Positions 43,982 to 51,025 of a stretch of 64,000 nt of DNA are shown here, piece after piece. This DNA is from Kitasatospora sp. NBC_01266 (lineage in GTDB: Bacteria > Actinomycetota > Actinomycetes > Streptomycetales > Streptomycetaceae), in contig NZ_CP108458.1 in NCBI RefSeq assembly GCF_036242395.1, forward strand, positions 3,658,001 to 3,722,000, read 5' to 3'. A program made the translations under genes and the position numbers. The stretch's first letter is position 1, and each line of letters starts with the position of its first letter. The notes below the pieces were generated by a model, which was not told where the DNA came from, did no database searches, and worked only from the letters and a program-made list of their open reading frames with translations.

Positions 43982-44242
43982 ATGAGTTCAATGCGCCAGC
44001 TAATGGCTCCACCGCATCATCTGCCGCAGGAGCGGGCAACCCGCCTCGGAAAGTGGCTCTTCGTCCCGGACCGGCGCAACCCGGCGGGTGACGTGCGGAC
44101 CGGCTACCTGTCATGCAACGGCGAACGGGTCGTGCTGCGGCACTGCTCCCGCCACCTGGCCGACTTCCTGCGGACGATCCGTCAGCTCGAGGAGGACTTC
44201 GCCAGTCGCTGCGGCGCGCAGACGGTCCTGGCCGGCGCATGA
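43982..44242 (+). CDS. Small unknown protein of the accessory island
   Basis: Protein of 86 residues with no recognised family. It has a basic N-terminal half (LPQERATRLGKWLFVPDRRNPAGDV) and a cluster of Cys/His residues (YLSCNGERVVLRHCSRHLADFLRTI) followed by an acidic helix ending CGAQTVLAGA. The first ATG (43982) is taken; an in-frame ATG at 43991 has a better-spaced GGGG upstream. It lies 67 nt before the DUF2637 gene on the same strand, so the two may be co-transcribed. The Cys/His pattern could bind metal; not tested. Confidence 0.6.
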   Translation: MSSMRQLMAPPHHLPQERATRLGKWLFVPDRRNPAGDVRTGYLSCNGERVVLRHCSRHLADFLRTIRQLEEDFASRCGAQTVLAGA

Positions 44243-44309
44243 CGGCCGGGGTGCGCGCCGCGCGGGCCACCGCCGCCCGGCGATTGGGGCAAGAGCTACG
44301 GAGGGTGCC

Positions 44310-44978
44310 ATGTACGACCCGAGGCGCGAGTTCCTCTCCCCGCACGGGGGTACCGTGCAGTTCGACCCGGACGACCTGTGCCCCTTCCCGATCAGCGAGG
44401 CAGCGGACGCCTGGGACCCCGAGAACCTCTTCGTTCCGCATCCCCGCGCTCCCGTCGACGATCCCGGGCTGTCCCGCGCCGGCGCGGCCGGCCGCGCGCT
44501 GCCCCGGCACCGCCGGCGCGCACACCTGTTCACCACCACCTGGTCGCAGGTCCTCGGCTCGCTGTTCGGAGTACTCACTGCCGTAACCGTCATCGCGGTG
44601 TGCCTGCTGGGCTGGACGTTCTCCTACGACCCGCTGCGCGACCTGGCGCTCACCCGGGTGCCGCAGGGGCTGTCGCAGCTGTGGCCGCTGATCATCTACG
44701 GGCCGTGGCTGGTGGGCTGCCTGTCGGTGCTGCGCGCCGCCCTGGACGGACGCCGCCCCGTGCACTCCTGGGTCGTGGTGGTGGTCTTCTCCAGCATGGC
44801 GACCGGCCTGTGCGTCGCCGATGTCTCGCGCACCGTCCCCGACGTGATCGTCGCGGGCCTGCCGCCGATCACCGCCGTGGTCTCGCTGCACCAGCTGGTC
44901 CGTCAACTCCTCGCGGGCAAGGCCACGCACCGCCCCGTCTCCCACAAGGCCGGCCCGATGAAGGGAGTACGACGGTGA
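44310..44978 (+). CDS. DUF2637-type membrane protein
   Basis: Protein of 222 residues with a ~80-residue polar N-terminus and four predicted membrane helices (VLGSLFGVLTAVTVIAVCLLGW, LWPLIIYGPWLVGCLSVL, WVVVVVFSSMATGLCVADV, VIVAGLPPITAVVSLHQL). The spacing and the FSYDPLRDLAL...IIYGPWLVGCLSVLRAALDGR block match DUF2637, common in actinomycete plasmid/integrative-element genes and near conserved regulators. ATG with GGAGGG upstream. The stop codon lies within an 11-bp hairpin (44974-45005). Function unknown. Confidence 0.82.
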   Translation: MYDPRREFLSPHGGTVQFDPDDLCPFPISEAADAWDPENLFVPHPRAPVDDPGLSRAGAAGRALPRHRRRAHLFTTTWSQVLGSLFGVLTAVTVIAVCLLGWTFSYDPLRDLALTRVPQGLSQLWPLIIYGPWLVGCLSVLRAALDGRRPVHSWVVVVVFSSMATGLCVADVSRTVPDVIVAGLPPITAVVSLHQLVRQLLAGKATHRPVSHKAGPMKGVRR

Positions 44979-45005
44979 CCCCGTGACAGCCGTGACGGGG
45001 TCACC
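44974..45005 (+). terminator. DUF2637 gene terminator hairpin
   Basis: A perfect 11-bp stem (44974-44984 with 44995-45005) around a 10-nt loop spans the stop codon at 44976-44978. Confidence 0.7.
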
Positions 45006-45053
45006 GCACCCCACCGAGGACGTCCCCGGCCGCTGTCGGCCGTGGTGAACGTC

Positions 45054-45081
45054 GAGGGGCTCCGCGCAAGCGGGGCCCCTC
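45054..45081. terminator. Second hairpin after the DUF2637 gene
   Basis: 7-bp GAGGGGC/GCCCCTC arms with an inner CCGC/GCGG stem and a GCAA tetraloop; a terminator-like structure for either direction. The rest of the ~380-bp gap (44979-45362) holds no gene and probably contains the promoter of the PAP2 gene. Confidence 0.55.
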
Positions 45082-45362
45082 GGGTGCTTCCGGGGACTCC
45101 TGGCGGGCGTTCAGGTCGCGGCCGGGGAAGTTTCCTGAGAATTTGATGTATGCCCGCTGGATGTTGTGATACCCCGCAAAGGGGTGGAAACCGGTCCAGT
45201 CCAGGCCTGGCGGCACCCGAGGGGTATGCGTGATGCCATGCGCCGGGGCAGGATCGGGGGCGCACGGGCCACGGGCCCGCGCCCGGGCTCAGTAATTCTT
45301 AAAAGTCGGGCATTACGGTGACCCGGCTTGCCCCACCAGCTCTCTCGAAGGGGACGCCACCG

Positions 45363-46616
45363 GTGACCAGCCCGCTCCACCTCGTCCGTCCCGCCGCCGA
45401 CACGAGCCGTTCGGCGCCGGTCCGTACCCCGTCGACCACCCAGAGTCCGAACGCGAGCCAGACCCTAGACCCGAGCGAGACCGAGGGTGTGGGCGCGGAG
45501 GCGGACGCGGACGGGGGCACCGACGGGAGTTCGGGCCCGCGCGGCTCCTCAGGGCTCGGTGGGAGGAACCAGAAGCCGCGGAGCGGCTGGCGGGAGCGGC
45601 TCGCCACGATCTGGGACGGGACGGCGGAGGTCCGGCACAAAGCCCGGTTCCTGCGGCTGCTGGCCTGGCCGCTGTACTTCGTCGCGCTCTGGCGGTACAT
45701 CGCGGACAACGGGCTGCCGTACCAGAACGACGTGGTCTTCTGCTGGCTGATAGGGGCGCTGATAGCTGCCGCCGTGCAGAGCGGGCACCGGTTCGGCTGG
45801 CTGCGGGTGCTGCGCGACTGGCTGCCCGTGATGGGCGCGGTCTACCTGTACTCGCTGCTGCGGGGCTACGGCGCGCACACGCCGTGGGCGGTGCACTGGC
45901 GGCCGCAGCTGGACATCGACAAGGTCTTCGGGTTCGGGCAGGTCTGGAGCGTGCGGCTGCAGCAGTGGCTGTACACGCCGGGACACCCGCACTGGTACGA
46001 CTACCTGTTCACCACGGTGTACATGTCGCACTTCTTCGCGATCTTCATCGTGCTGGCCGCGCTCTGGCAGCGGCGGCACGACCGCTTCACCCGGCTGCTG
46101 GCGCTCTACCTGGCGCTCACCCTGGCGGGCTTCGCGACCTACATCCTCTACCCGGCCGATCCGCCGTGGCTGGCCGCGCAGAACGGGCACCTGCCGCACC
46201 TGACCCGGGTCGTCTCGGACGTGCTGACCCAGAGCAAACTGCCGGAGGCCGGGTCGATCTTCGAGAACGGCAGCCAGTTCGACAACGACGTGGCGGCGAT
46301 GCCCTCGCTGCACGCCTCCTACCCGATGCTGCTGGCGCTCTTCTTCTGGCCGACCGCCGGGCGCAAGACGCGGGTGCTGCTGGCCGCCTATCCGCTGCTG
46401 ATGGCCTTCACCCTGGTCTACGGTGCCGAGCACTTCGTGATCGACGTGCTGATGGGATGGCTGTACACCGCCGTCATCTACTTCGGACTCACCCGGGTGC
46501 TGGACCGGCGGGCCGCGAAGCGGGCGACCAGGCTGGCCGACCAGGAGCTGGCACGCGGGCCGCTGCCGGATTCGGAACCCGCGCCGGCCGGTGCCACCGC
46601 GATGACGACCGCGTAG
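45363..46616 (+). CDS. PAP2-superfamily membrane phosphatase / inositolphosphotransferase
   Basis: Integral membrane protein of about 417 residues. A low-complexity N-terminal region (~80 residues rich in Ser/Thr/Glu/Gly) precedes six or so membrane helices. The catalytic site of the PAP2_3 (AUR1/Ipt1-like) group is visible as AMPSLHASYPMLLALFF and EHFVIDVLMGWLY, giving the two catalytic His and an Asp. GTG at 45363 has GAAGGGG upstream; another GTG at 45318 is possible. Probable role is phosphate transfer or removal on a lipid such as a phosphatidylinositol or undecaprenyl substrate. Confidence 0.87.
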   Translation: MTSPLHLVRPAADTSRSAPVRTPSTTQSPNASQTLDPSETEGVGAEADADGGTDGSSGPRGSSGLGGRNQKPRSGWRERLATIWDGTAEVRHKARFLRLLAWPLYFVALWRYIADNGLPYQNDVVFCWLIGALIAAAVQSGHRFGWLRVLRDWLPVMGAVYLYSLLRGYGAHTPWAVHWRPQLDIDKVFGFGQVWSVRLQQWLYTPGHPHWYDYLFTTVYMSHFFAIFIVLAALWQRRHDRFTRLLALYLALTLAGFATYILYPADPPWLAAQNGHLPHLTRVVSDVLTQSKLPEAGSIFENGSQFDNDVAAMPSLHASYPMLLALFFWPTAGRKTRVLLAAYPLLMAFTLVYGAEHFVIDVLMGWLYTAVIYFGLTRVLDRRAAKRATRLADQELARGPLPDSEPAPAGATAMTTA

Positions 46617-46661
46617 CAGCGAGGGACGCGCGGGGCGCCGGAAGGACGGCAGACTGTTCCG

Positions 46662-47240
46662 GTGCCGAACTCCTTCCCCGCCCCCACTCCGTTCCGCCCG
46701 AACGCCGCACAGCTCGCCGCGGCCCAGGACGTGACCATCCCCGATGTGTCAGGCCCTGGGCTGCGGGTGTTGTTCTGCGGGATCAACCCCGGGCTCTGGT
46801 CCGGCGCCACCGGCCACCACTTCGCCCGGCCGGGCAACCGGTTCTGGCCGGCCCTGCACCGCTCCGGCTTCACGTCCCGGCTGCTGCGCCCGGACGAGCA
46901 GGACGAGCTGCCGGCGCTGGGCCTGGGGATCACCAACGTGGTCGCCCGGGCCAGCGCGAAAGCCGACGAGCTGACCCGGGTGGAGCTGAAGGAGGGCGGC
47001 GCGGCCCTGGTCGAACGGGTGGACCGGCTGCGTCCCCGGGCCCTGGCGGTGCTCGGGATCGGCGCCTACCGCACCGCGTTCGGACACCCGCGCGCCGCGA
47101 TCGGGCGGCAGCCCGAGGGGCTGGGCGGGACCGAGGTCTGGGTGCTGCCCAATCCGAGCGGCCTCAACGCGCACTACTCGCTGGACGCGCTGGCGACGGA
47201 GTTCCGGGCCCTGCGTGAGGCCGTGGACCGACTGGACTGA
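46662..47240 (+). CDS. mug: G/U mismatch-specific uracil-DNA glycosylase
   Basis: DNA-repair glycosylase of 192 residues. The two catalytic motifs of the MUG family are present: LFCGINPGLWSGATGHHFARPGNRFWPAL (with GINPG) and VLPNPSGLNAHYS (with NPSGLNAH). It removes uracil and ethenocytosine from double-stranded DNA; activity on T mispaired with G is weaker in this family. GTG start; the purine-rich GAAGGA lies rather far upstream. It lies 45 nt after the PAP2 gene and ends before a 15-bp tandem repeat. Confidence 0.93.
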   Translation: MPNSFPAPTPFRPNAAQLAAAQDVTIPDVSGPGLRVLFCGINPGLWSGATGHHFARPGNRFWPALHRSGFTSRLLRPDEQDELPALGLGITNVVARASAKADELTRVELKEGGAALVERVDRLRPRALAVLGIGAYRTAFGHPRAAIGRQPEGLGGTEVWVLPNPSGLNAHYSLDALATEFRALREAVDRLD

Positions 47241-47241
47241 A

Positions 47242-47286
47242 CCGCACCGGAGCGAGCCGCACCGGAGCGAGCCGCATCCGGCCGAG
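47242..47286. repeat. 15-bp tandem repeat between mug and the M24 peptidase gene
   Basis: Two exact copies of CCGCACCGGAGCGAG (47242-47256, 47257-47271) and one diverged copy (47272-47286, CCGCATCCGGCCGAG) start 1 nt after the mug stop. Confidence 0.85.
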
Positions 47287-47382
47287 CCGGATCCCGCGTG
47301 AATCCCTGGACCGACCAAGGATCAGCCGCACTACGCTCGGTTCACCAGCGTGCGGTAACTCCCGGAAGCAGGTGGCCCCCTC

Positions 47383-48504
47383 ATGTCCCGTCCGTTCACC
47401 AGCGAGCAGTACGCGGCCCGGATGGCCCAGGCAGTCGAGGCGGCCACCGCCGCCGGGCTGGCCGGGCTGGTGATCGCGCCCGGCCCCGACCTGGTGCACC
47501 TGTGCGGCTACCGTCCGCCGGCCGCCACCGAACGGCTCACCGCGCTGGTGCTGGCGCCCGGCCGTGAGCCGGCCCTGGTGGTTCCCCGCCTGGAGCGCCC
47601 GGACGCCGCGGCGGCGCCCGGGGCGAGCGCGCTGCGGATGGTGGACTGGGTGGACGGCACGGACCCGTACGCCCTCACCGCGCCACTGCTGGGCCCGGCC
47701 GACGGGCGGTACGGGATCTCCGACGCCGCCTGGGCGATGCACCTGCTGGGTCTTCAACAGGCCCTGCCGGGTGCCGCCTTCGGCTCGCTGACCGGGTTGC
47801 TGCCGATGCTGCGCGGGGTCAAGGACGCCGAGGAGCTGGCCCGGCTGGCCGCGGCCGGGGCGGCGGCCGACGCCACGTACCAGGAGATCCTCAAGGTCCC
47901 CTTCGCCGGTCGCCGGGAGCGCGAGGTGGCCGCCGACCTGGCCGCGCTGTTGCGGGCGCACGGACACGAGCAGGTCGACTTCACCGTGGTCGGCTCCGGG
48001 CCGAACGGCGCCAACCCGCACCACGAGGCGGGTGAGCGGACGATCGAGGCCGGCGACACGGTGGTGCTGGACTTCGGCGGTCTCAAGGACGGCTACGGCT
48101 CGGACACCACCCGCACCGTGCACGTCGGACCGTCAGTGCCGGACGAGGTGCGCGAGGTGCACGAGGTGGTGCGACGGGCGCAGCAGGCGGCCTTCGAGGC
48201 GGTCCGGCCGGGCGTGGCCTGCCAGGAGATCGACCGGGTGGCCCGCCGGGTGATCACCGAGGCGGGGTACGGCGAGTACTTCATCCACCGCACCGGCCAC
48301 GGGATCGGCACCACCACCCACGAGCCGCCGTACCTGATCGAGGGTGAGGAGCTCCCGCTGGTGCCCGGGATGTGCTTCTCGATCGAGCCGGGGATCTACC
48401 TGCCGGGGCGGTTCGGGGTGCGGATCGAGGACATCGTCACGGTGACGGGGACGGGCGGCGAGCGGTTCAACACCACCTCGCGCGAGCTGGCGACGGTGGC
48501 GTAG
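47383..48504 (+). CDS. M24B-family Xaa-Pro peptidase (PepQ/PepP-like)
   Basis: Metallopeptidase of 373 residues. The N-terminal creatinase-like domain ends near residue 145. The C-terminal pita-bread domain carries all five metal ligands: VVLDFGG (Asp), YGSDTTRTVH (Asp), HRTGHGIGTTTHE (His), FSIEPGIYLPG (Glu) and VRIEDIVTV (Glu). This makes it a likely active dinuclear dipeptidase or aminopeptidase for X-Pro bonds. The ATG at 47383 is downstream of the tandem-repeat region; upstream of it lies GGAAGCAGGTGG. The length fits proline dipeptidases of actinomycetes better than the longer PepP. Confidence 0.93.
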   Translation: MSRPFTSEQYAARMAQAVEAATAAGLAGLVIAPGPDLVHLCGYRPPAATERLTALVLAPGREPALVVPRLERPDAAAAPGASALRMVDWVDGTDPYALTAPLLGPADGRYGISDAAWAMHLLGLQQALPGAAFGSLTGLLPMLRGVKDAEELARLAAAGAAADATYQEILKVPFAGRREREVAADLAALLRAHGHEQVDFTVVGSGPNGANPHHEAGERTIEAGDTVVLDFGGLKDGYGSDTTRTVHVGPSVPDEVREVHEVVRRAQQAAFEAVRPGVACQEIDRVARRVITEAGYGEYFIHRTGHGIGTTTHEPPYLIEGEELPLVPGMCFSIEPGIYLPGRFGVRIEDIVTVTGTGGERFNTTSRELATVA

Positions 48505-48518
48505 GCGCAGCCGACCGC

Positions 48519-48551
48519 GGGTGGTCCATGAACGGCATTCATGGACCACCC
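48519..48551. terminator. Perfect hairpin between peptidase and oxidoreductase genes
   Basis: A perfect 14-bp stem (48519-48532 with 48538-48551) with loop CGGCA lies 15 nt after the peptidase stop and about 90 nt before the next start. There is no T-tract, so it could be a terminator or a regulator-binding palindrome. Confidence 0.6.
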
Positions 48552-48638
48552 CTGTTCCATCGACCGAACCCTCTGCTTCCGGCGCGGCCGGCCTCCTAGC
48601 GTGATCATCACCGCCACCGATCACACCAGGAGCAGTCG

Positions 48639-49640
48639 ATGTCCCGTACGTACCAGGCCGTCCACCAGGTGTCCCGCCCCATCGGACCCGCCCGGGCCGA
48701 GAACTTCGCGTTCGTCGAGGACGAACTCCCGCCGCTCACCGCCGGCACCGTGCTGGTCGAGAACGTCTACCTCTCGGTCGACCCCTACATGCGGGAGGCG
48801 ATGGACGAGGGGCACTGGGAGCTGAACACGCCGCTGGAGGGCCGCGCGATCGGGCGGGTGATCGAGTCCCGGACGCCCGAACTCGCGGTCGGCGACCTGG
48901 TGTTCCACCGCCGCGCCTGGCGCACCCACGCGGTGCTCACCCCGGCGCAGCTGCGGCCGCTGCCGGCCATCGAGGGGGTACCGGTGAGCACCCACCTGAG
49001 CCTGCTCGGCGGCACCGGCCTGAGCGCCTACGTCGGCCTGACCCGGGTGCTGCGGCTGCAGCCCGGCGAGTCGGTCTTCATCTCGGCCGCGGCCGGCGGA
49101 GTCGGCACCGCGGCCGGGCAGTTCGCCCGACTGCTCGGCGCCGGGCGGATCGTCGGCAGCGCCGGCTCGGCGGCCAAGGTCGCGCACCTCACCGAGCGGG
49201 CCGGCTTCGACGCCGCCTTCGACTACCACGACGGGCCGGTGGCCGAACTGCTGCGCGCGGCCGCACCGGAGGGGATCGACACCTTCTTCGACAACGTCGG
49301 CGGCGACCACCTCGAAGGCGCCCTGGAGGTGCTGCGCGACCACGGCCGGATCGCCTGGTGCGGCGCGGTCGCCCAGTACAGCACCGAGCCGCCGGCCGCC
49401 CCGCGCAACCTCTACGACGTGGTGGGCAAGTCGCTGCGACTGGAGGGCTTTCTGGTGCGCGAACACCTGGATGCGCAGCAGGAGTTGACCGATTTCCTGG
49501 TGCCGCACCTGCGGTCCGGCCGGGTGCGCGCCCACGAGACGGTGGTGGCCGGCTTCGAGAACGTGGTGACGGCGTTCCTCAGCATGCTGGGCGGCGCGAA
49601 CATCGGCAAGATGCTCGTCCAGACCGCCGATCTCGGCTGA
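48639..49640 (+). CDS. NADP-dependent MDR-superfamily oxidoreductase
   Basis: Zinc-independent medium-chain reductase of 333 residues related to prostaglandin/leukotriene reductases. It has VYLSVDPYMREAM in the N-terminal catalytic domain and a Rossmann nucleotide-binding segment ISAAAGGVGTAAGQFARLLGAGRIVGSAGSAAK. GIDTFFDNVGGDHLEGALEVLRDHGRIAWCGAVAQY and a C-terminal ETVVAGFENVVTAFLSMLGGANIGKMLV follow. ATG with AGGAG upstream. Expected reaction is NADPH-dependent reduction of the double bond of an alpha,beta-unsaturated carbonyl; the substrate is unknown. It faces the citrate synthase gene tail to tail. Confidence 0.93.
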   Translation: MSRTYQAVHQVSRPIGPARAENFAFVEDELPPLTAGTVLVENVYLSVDPYMREAMDEGHWELNTPLEGRAIGRVIESRTPELAVGDLVFHRRAWRTHAVLTPAQLRPLPAIEGVPVSTHLSLLGGTGLSAYVGLTRVLRLQPGESVFISAAAGGVGTAAGQFARLLGAGRIVGSAGSAAKVAHLTERAGFDAAFDYHDGPVAELLRAAAPEGIDTFFDNVGGDHLEGALEVLRDHGRIAWCGAVAQYSTEPPAAPRNLYDVVGKSLRLEGFLVREHLDAQQELTDFLVPHLRSGRVRAHETVVAGFENVVTAFLSMLGGANIGKMLVQTADLG

Positions 49641-49662
49641 ACGAGCCCGACTTGACGCTCCG

Positions 49663-50901
49663 TCAGTCCTCCGGCCGCAGACCGATGTAGTCGGCGCGGG
49701 CCCGCATCCGCAGCGGCGCCTCGCGGTACTCCTCCATCGCGTGAGCGAGCCAACCCGCGGTCCGGGCAACCGAGAAGACCACCTCGCCGGCCTCGGCGGG
49801 CAGTTGGCCCAGGTGCGCGAACGCGGCCAGCGCCAGGTCCACGTTGGCCGCCTCGGCAGCCGGCGCGTGGTGGCCGCCGGCCGCCCGGACCACCGCGTCG
49901 ACGGCCGCCAACACCGACTCGGCGCCCGGCAGTTGCCCGAGTGCGGCGAGCAGCGAGGCGCCCCGCGGATCACCTTGCGGGTAGAGCCGGTGCCCCAGGC
50001 CCGGGATCGGCCGGCCGGTGCGCAGATACTCGGAGACCACCGGCACGGCGTCCCCGGCGGCCAGCACCTCGGCGAGCATCCGGTGCGCGAACGCGCTGGC
50101 GGCGCCGTGCAGCGGGCCGTCGGACGCGCCGAGGCCGGCCGAGACCACGGCGTACGGGTGAGCCCGGGCCGAGGCGGCGACCCGGGCGGCGACGGTGGAG
50201 ACCGCCAGCTCGTGGTCGGCGAGCAGCACCAGCGCGCGGTCCAGGCAGGCCACCGCGCCCGGAGGCGGCGGTGCGGGCGACAGCCGGGTCCACAGCCGGG
50301 CGGCGAGCGAGGCGTCCGCCGGGGTCGGCGGGCCCGGCAGCGCCTCCACCAGGGCGGCGATCAGCGCCGCGCCGGCGGCCCGCACGGTCGACTCGCGCAG
50401 GTCGAAGCGGAGCGGGTCCAGCGAGGCGGCGACCGCCGCCGAGACCCGCAGCCGGTCGGGCAGCCGGGTCGCGGCGGGCAGCGTCGCCGCGCTGCGGCGC
50501 AGCCCGGCGACCAGGTCGGCGGGCGCGCGCAGCTCGACTCCGGGCTCGATGCCGACGCCCCAGAGCCAGCCGACCGCCGACTCGAAGCCGTACCGCTCGG
50601 CGAGTTCGACGGCGTCCCGGCCGCGGTAGTAGAGCCGGCCGTCCTCGATCAGGGTGAGCTCGGTGCTGATGATGACCGGCTCGATCGGGGGCAGGCCCGG
50701 GACGGGCGACGGAGCGCGGGGCGAACGGCGGCGCTGCCCGACCGACAGCGCCGCCACCTCGCGGGCGTCGAAGGTGCTGCCCTTGCCACCGGGCACCCGT
50801 TCACTGCTCAGCAGGCCCCGGCTGGCGTACGCGTAGACGGTCTCCACCTTGACCCCGAGCACCTCGGCGACCTGCCGTGTGGTCAACCTGCCATCGCTCA
50901 T
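49663..50901 (-). CDS. Citrate synthase-like protein with N-terminal helix-turn-helix
   Basis: Fusion protein of 412 residues. Residues 1-50 form a MerR/excisionase-type HTH (MSDGRLTTRQVAEVLGVKVETVYAYASRGLLSSERVPGGKG) followed by a citrate synthase domain. Catalytic-region marks are DGPLHGAASAFAHRML (first His), GLGHRLYPQGDPRGASLL (second His) and ANVDLALAAFA (the Asp). ATG at 50901 with AGGAGGT upstream. The HTH suggests DNA binding, and the divergent promoter region 50902-51025 contains nested palindromes. It may be an active enzyme, a regulator, or both. Confidence 0.9.
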   Translation of the reverse strand: MSDGRLTTRQVAEVLGVKVETVYAYASRGLLSSERVPGGKGSTFDAREVAALSVGQRRRSPRAPSPVPGLPPIEPVIISTELTLIEDGRLYYRGRDAVELAERYGFESAVGWLWGVGIEPGVELRAPADLVAGLRRSAATLPAATRLPDRLRVSAAVAASLDPLRFDLRESTVRAAGAALIAALVEALPGPPTPADASLAARLWTRLSPAPPPPGAVACLDRALVLLADHELAVSTVAARVAASARAHPYAVVSAGLGASDGPLHGAASAFAHRMLAEVLAAGDAVPVVSEYLRTGRPIPGLGHRLYPQGDPRGASLLAALGQLPGAESVLAAVDAVVRAAGGHHAPAAEAANVDLALAAFAHLGQLPAEAGEVVFSVARTAGWLAHAMEEYREAPLRMRARADYIGLRPED

Positions 50902-50947
50902 CCCACGACCTCCTGTGGCCTCGTGCCGCCTCGTCGGCAGTATCTCA

Positions 50948-50984
50948 CATTGATTCCAATCAACGTTGACAACATGGATCAATG
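50948..50984. promoter_or_regulatory. Nested palindromes between divergent citrate synthase genes
   Basis: TTGATT-CC-AATCAA (50950-50963) is a perfect 6-2-6 palindrome nested within a larger inverted repeat, CATTGAT (50948-50954) with ATCAATG (50978-50984). A TTGACA-like hexamer (50966-50971) sits between them. The AT-rich palindromes stand out in this GC-rich sequence and lie where the HTH-citrate synthase could bind. Confidence 0.65.
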
Positions 50985-51025
50985 CTCGGAGAGTACTGGC
51001 TGTGAGCCCTTCCGAGGAGGTAGTC

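Noticed and set aside
43728..45014. Long minus-strand open frame across the accessory island
   Set aside because: It runs antisense through two plausible plus-strand genes and a hairpin, with an Arg/Gly-rich translation and no family resemblance.
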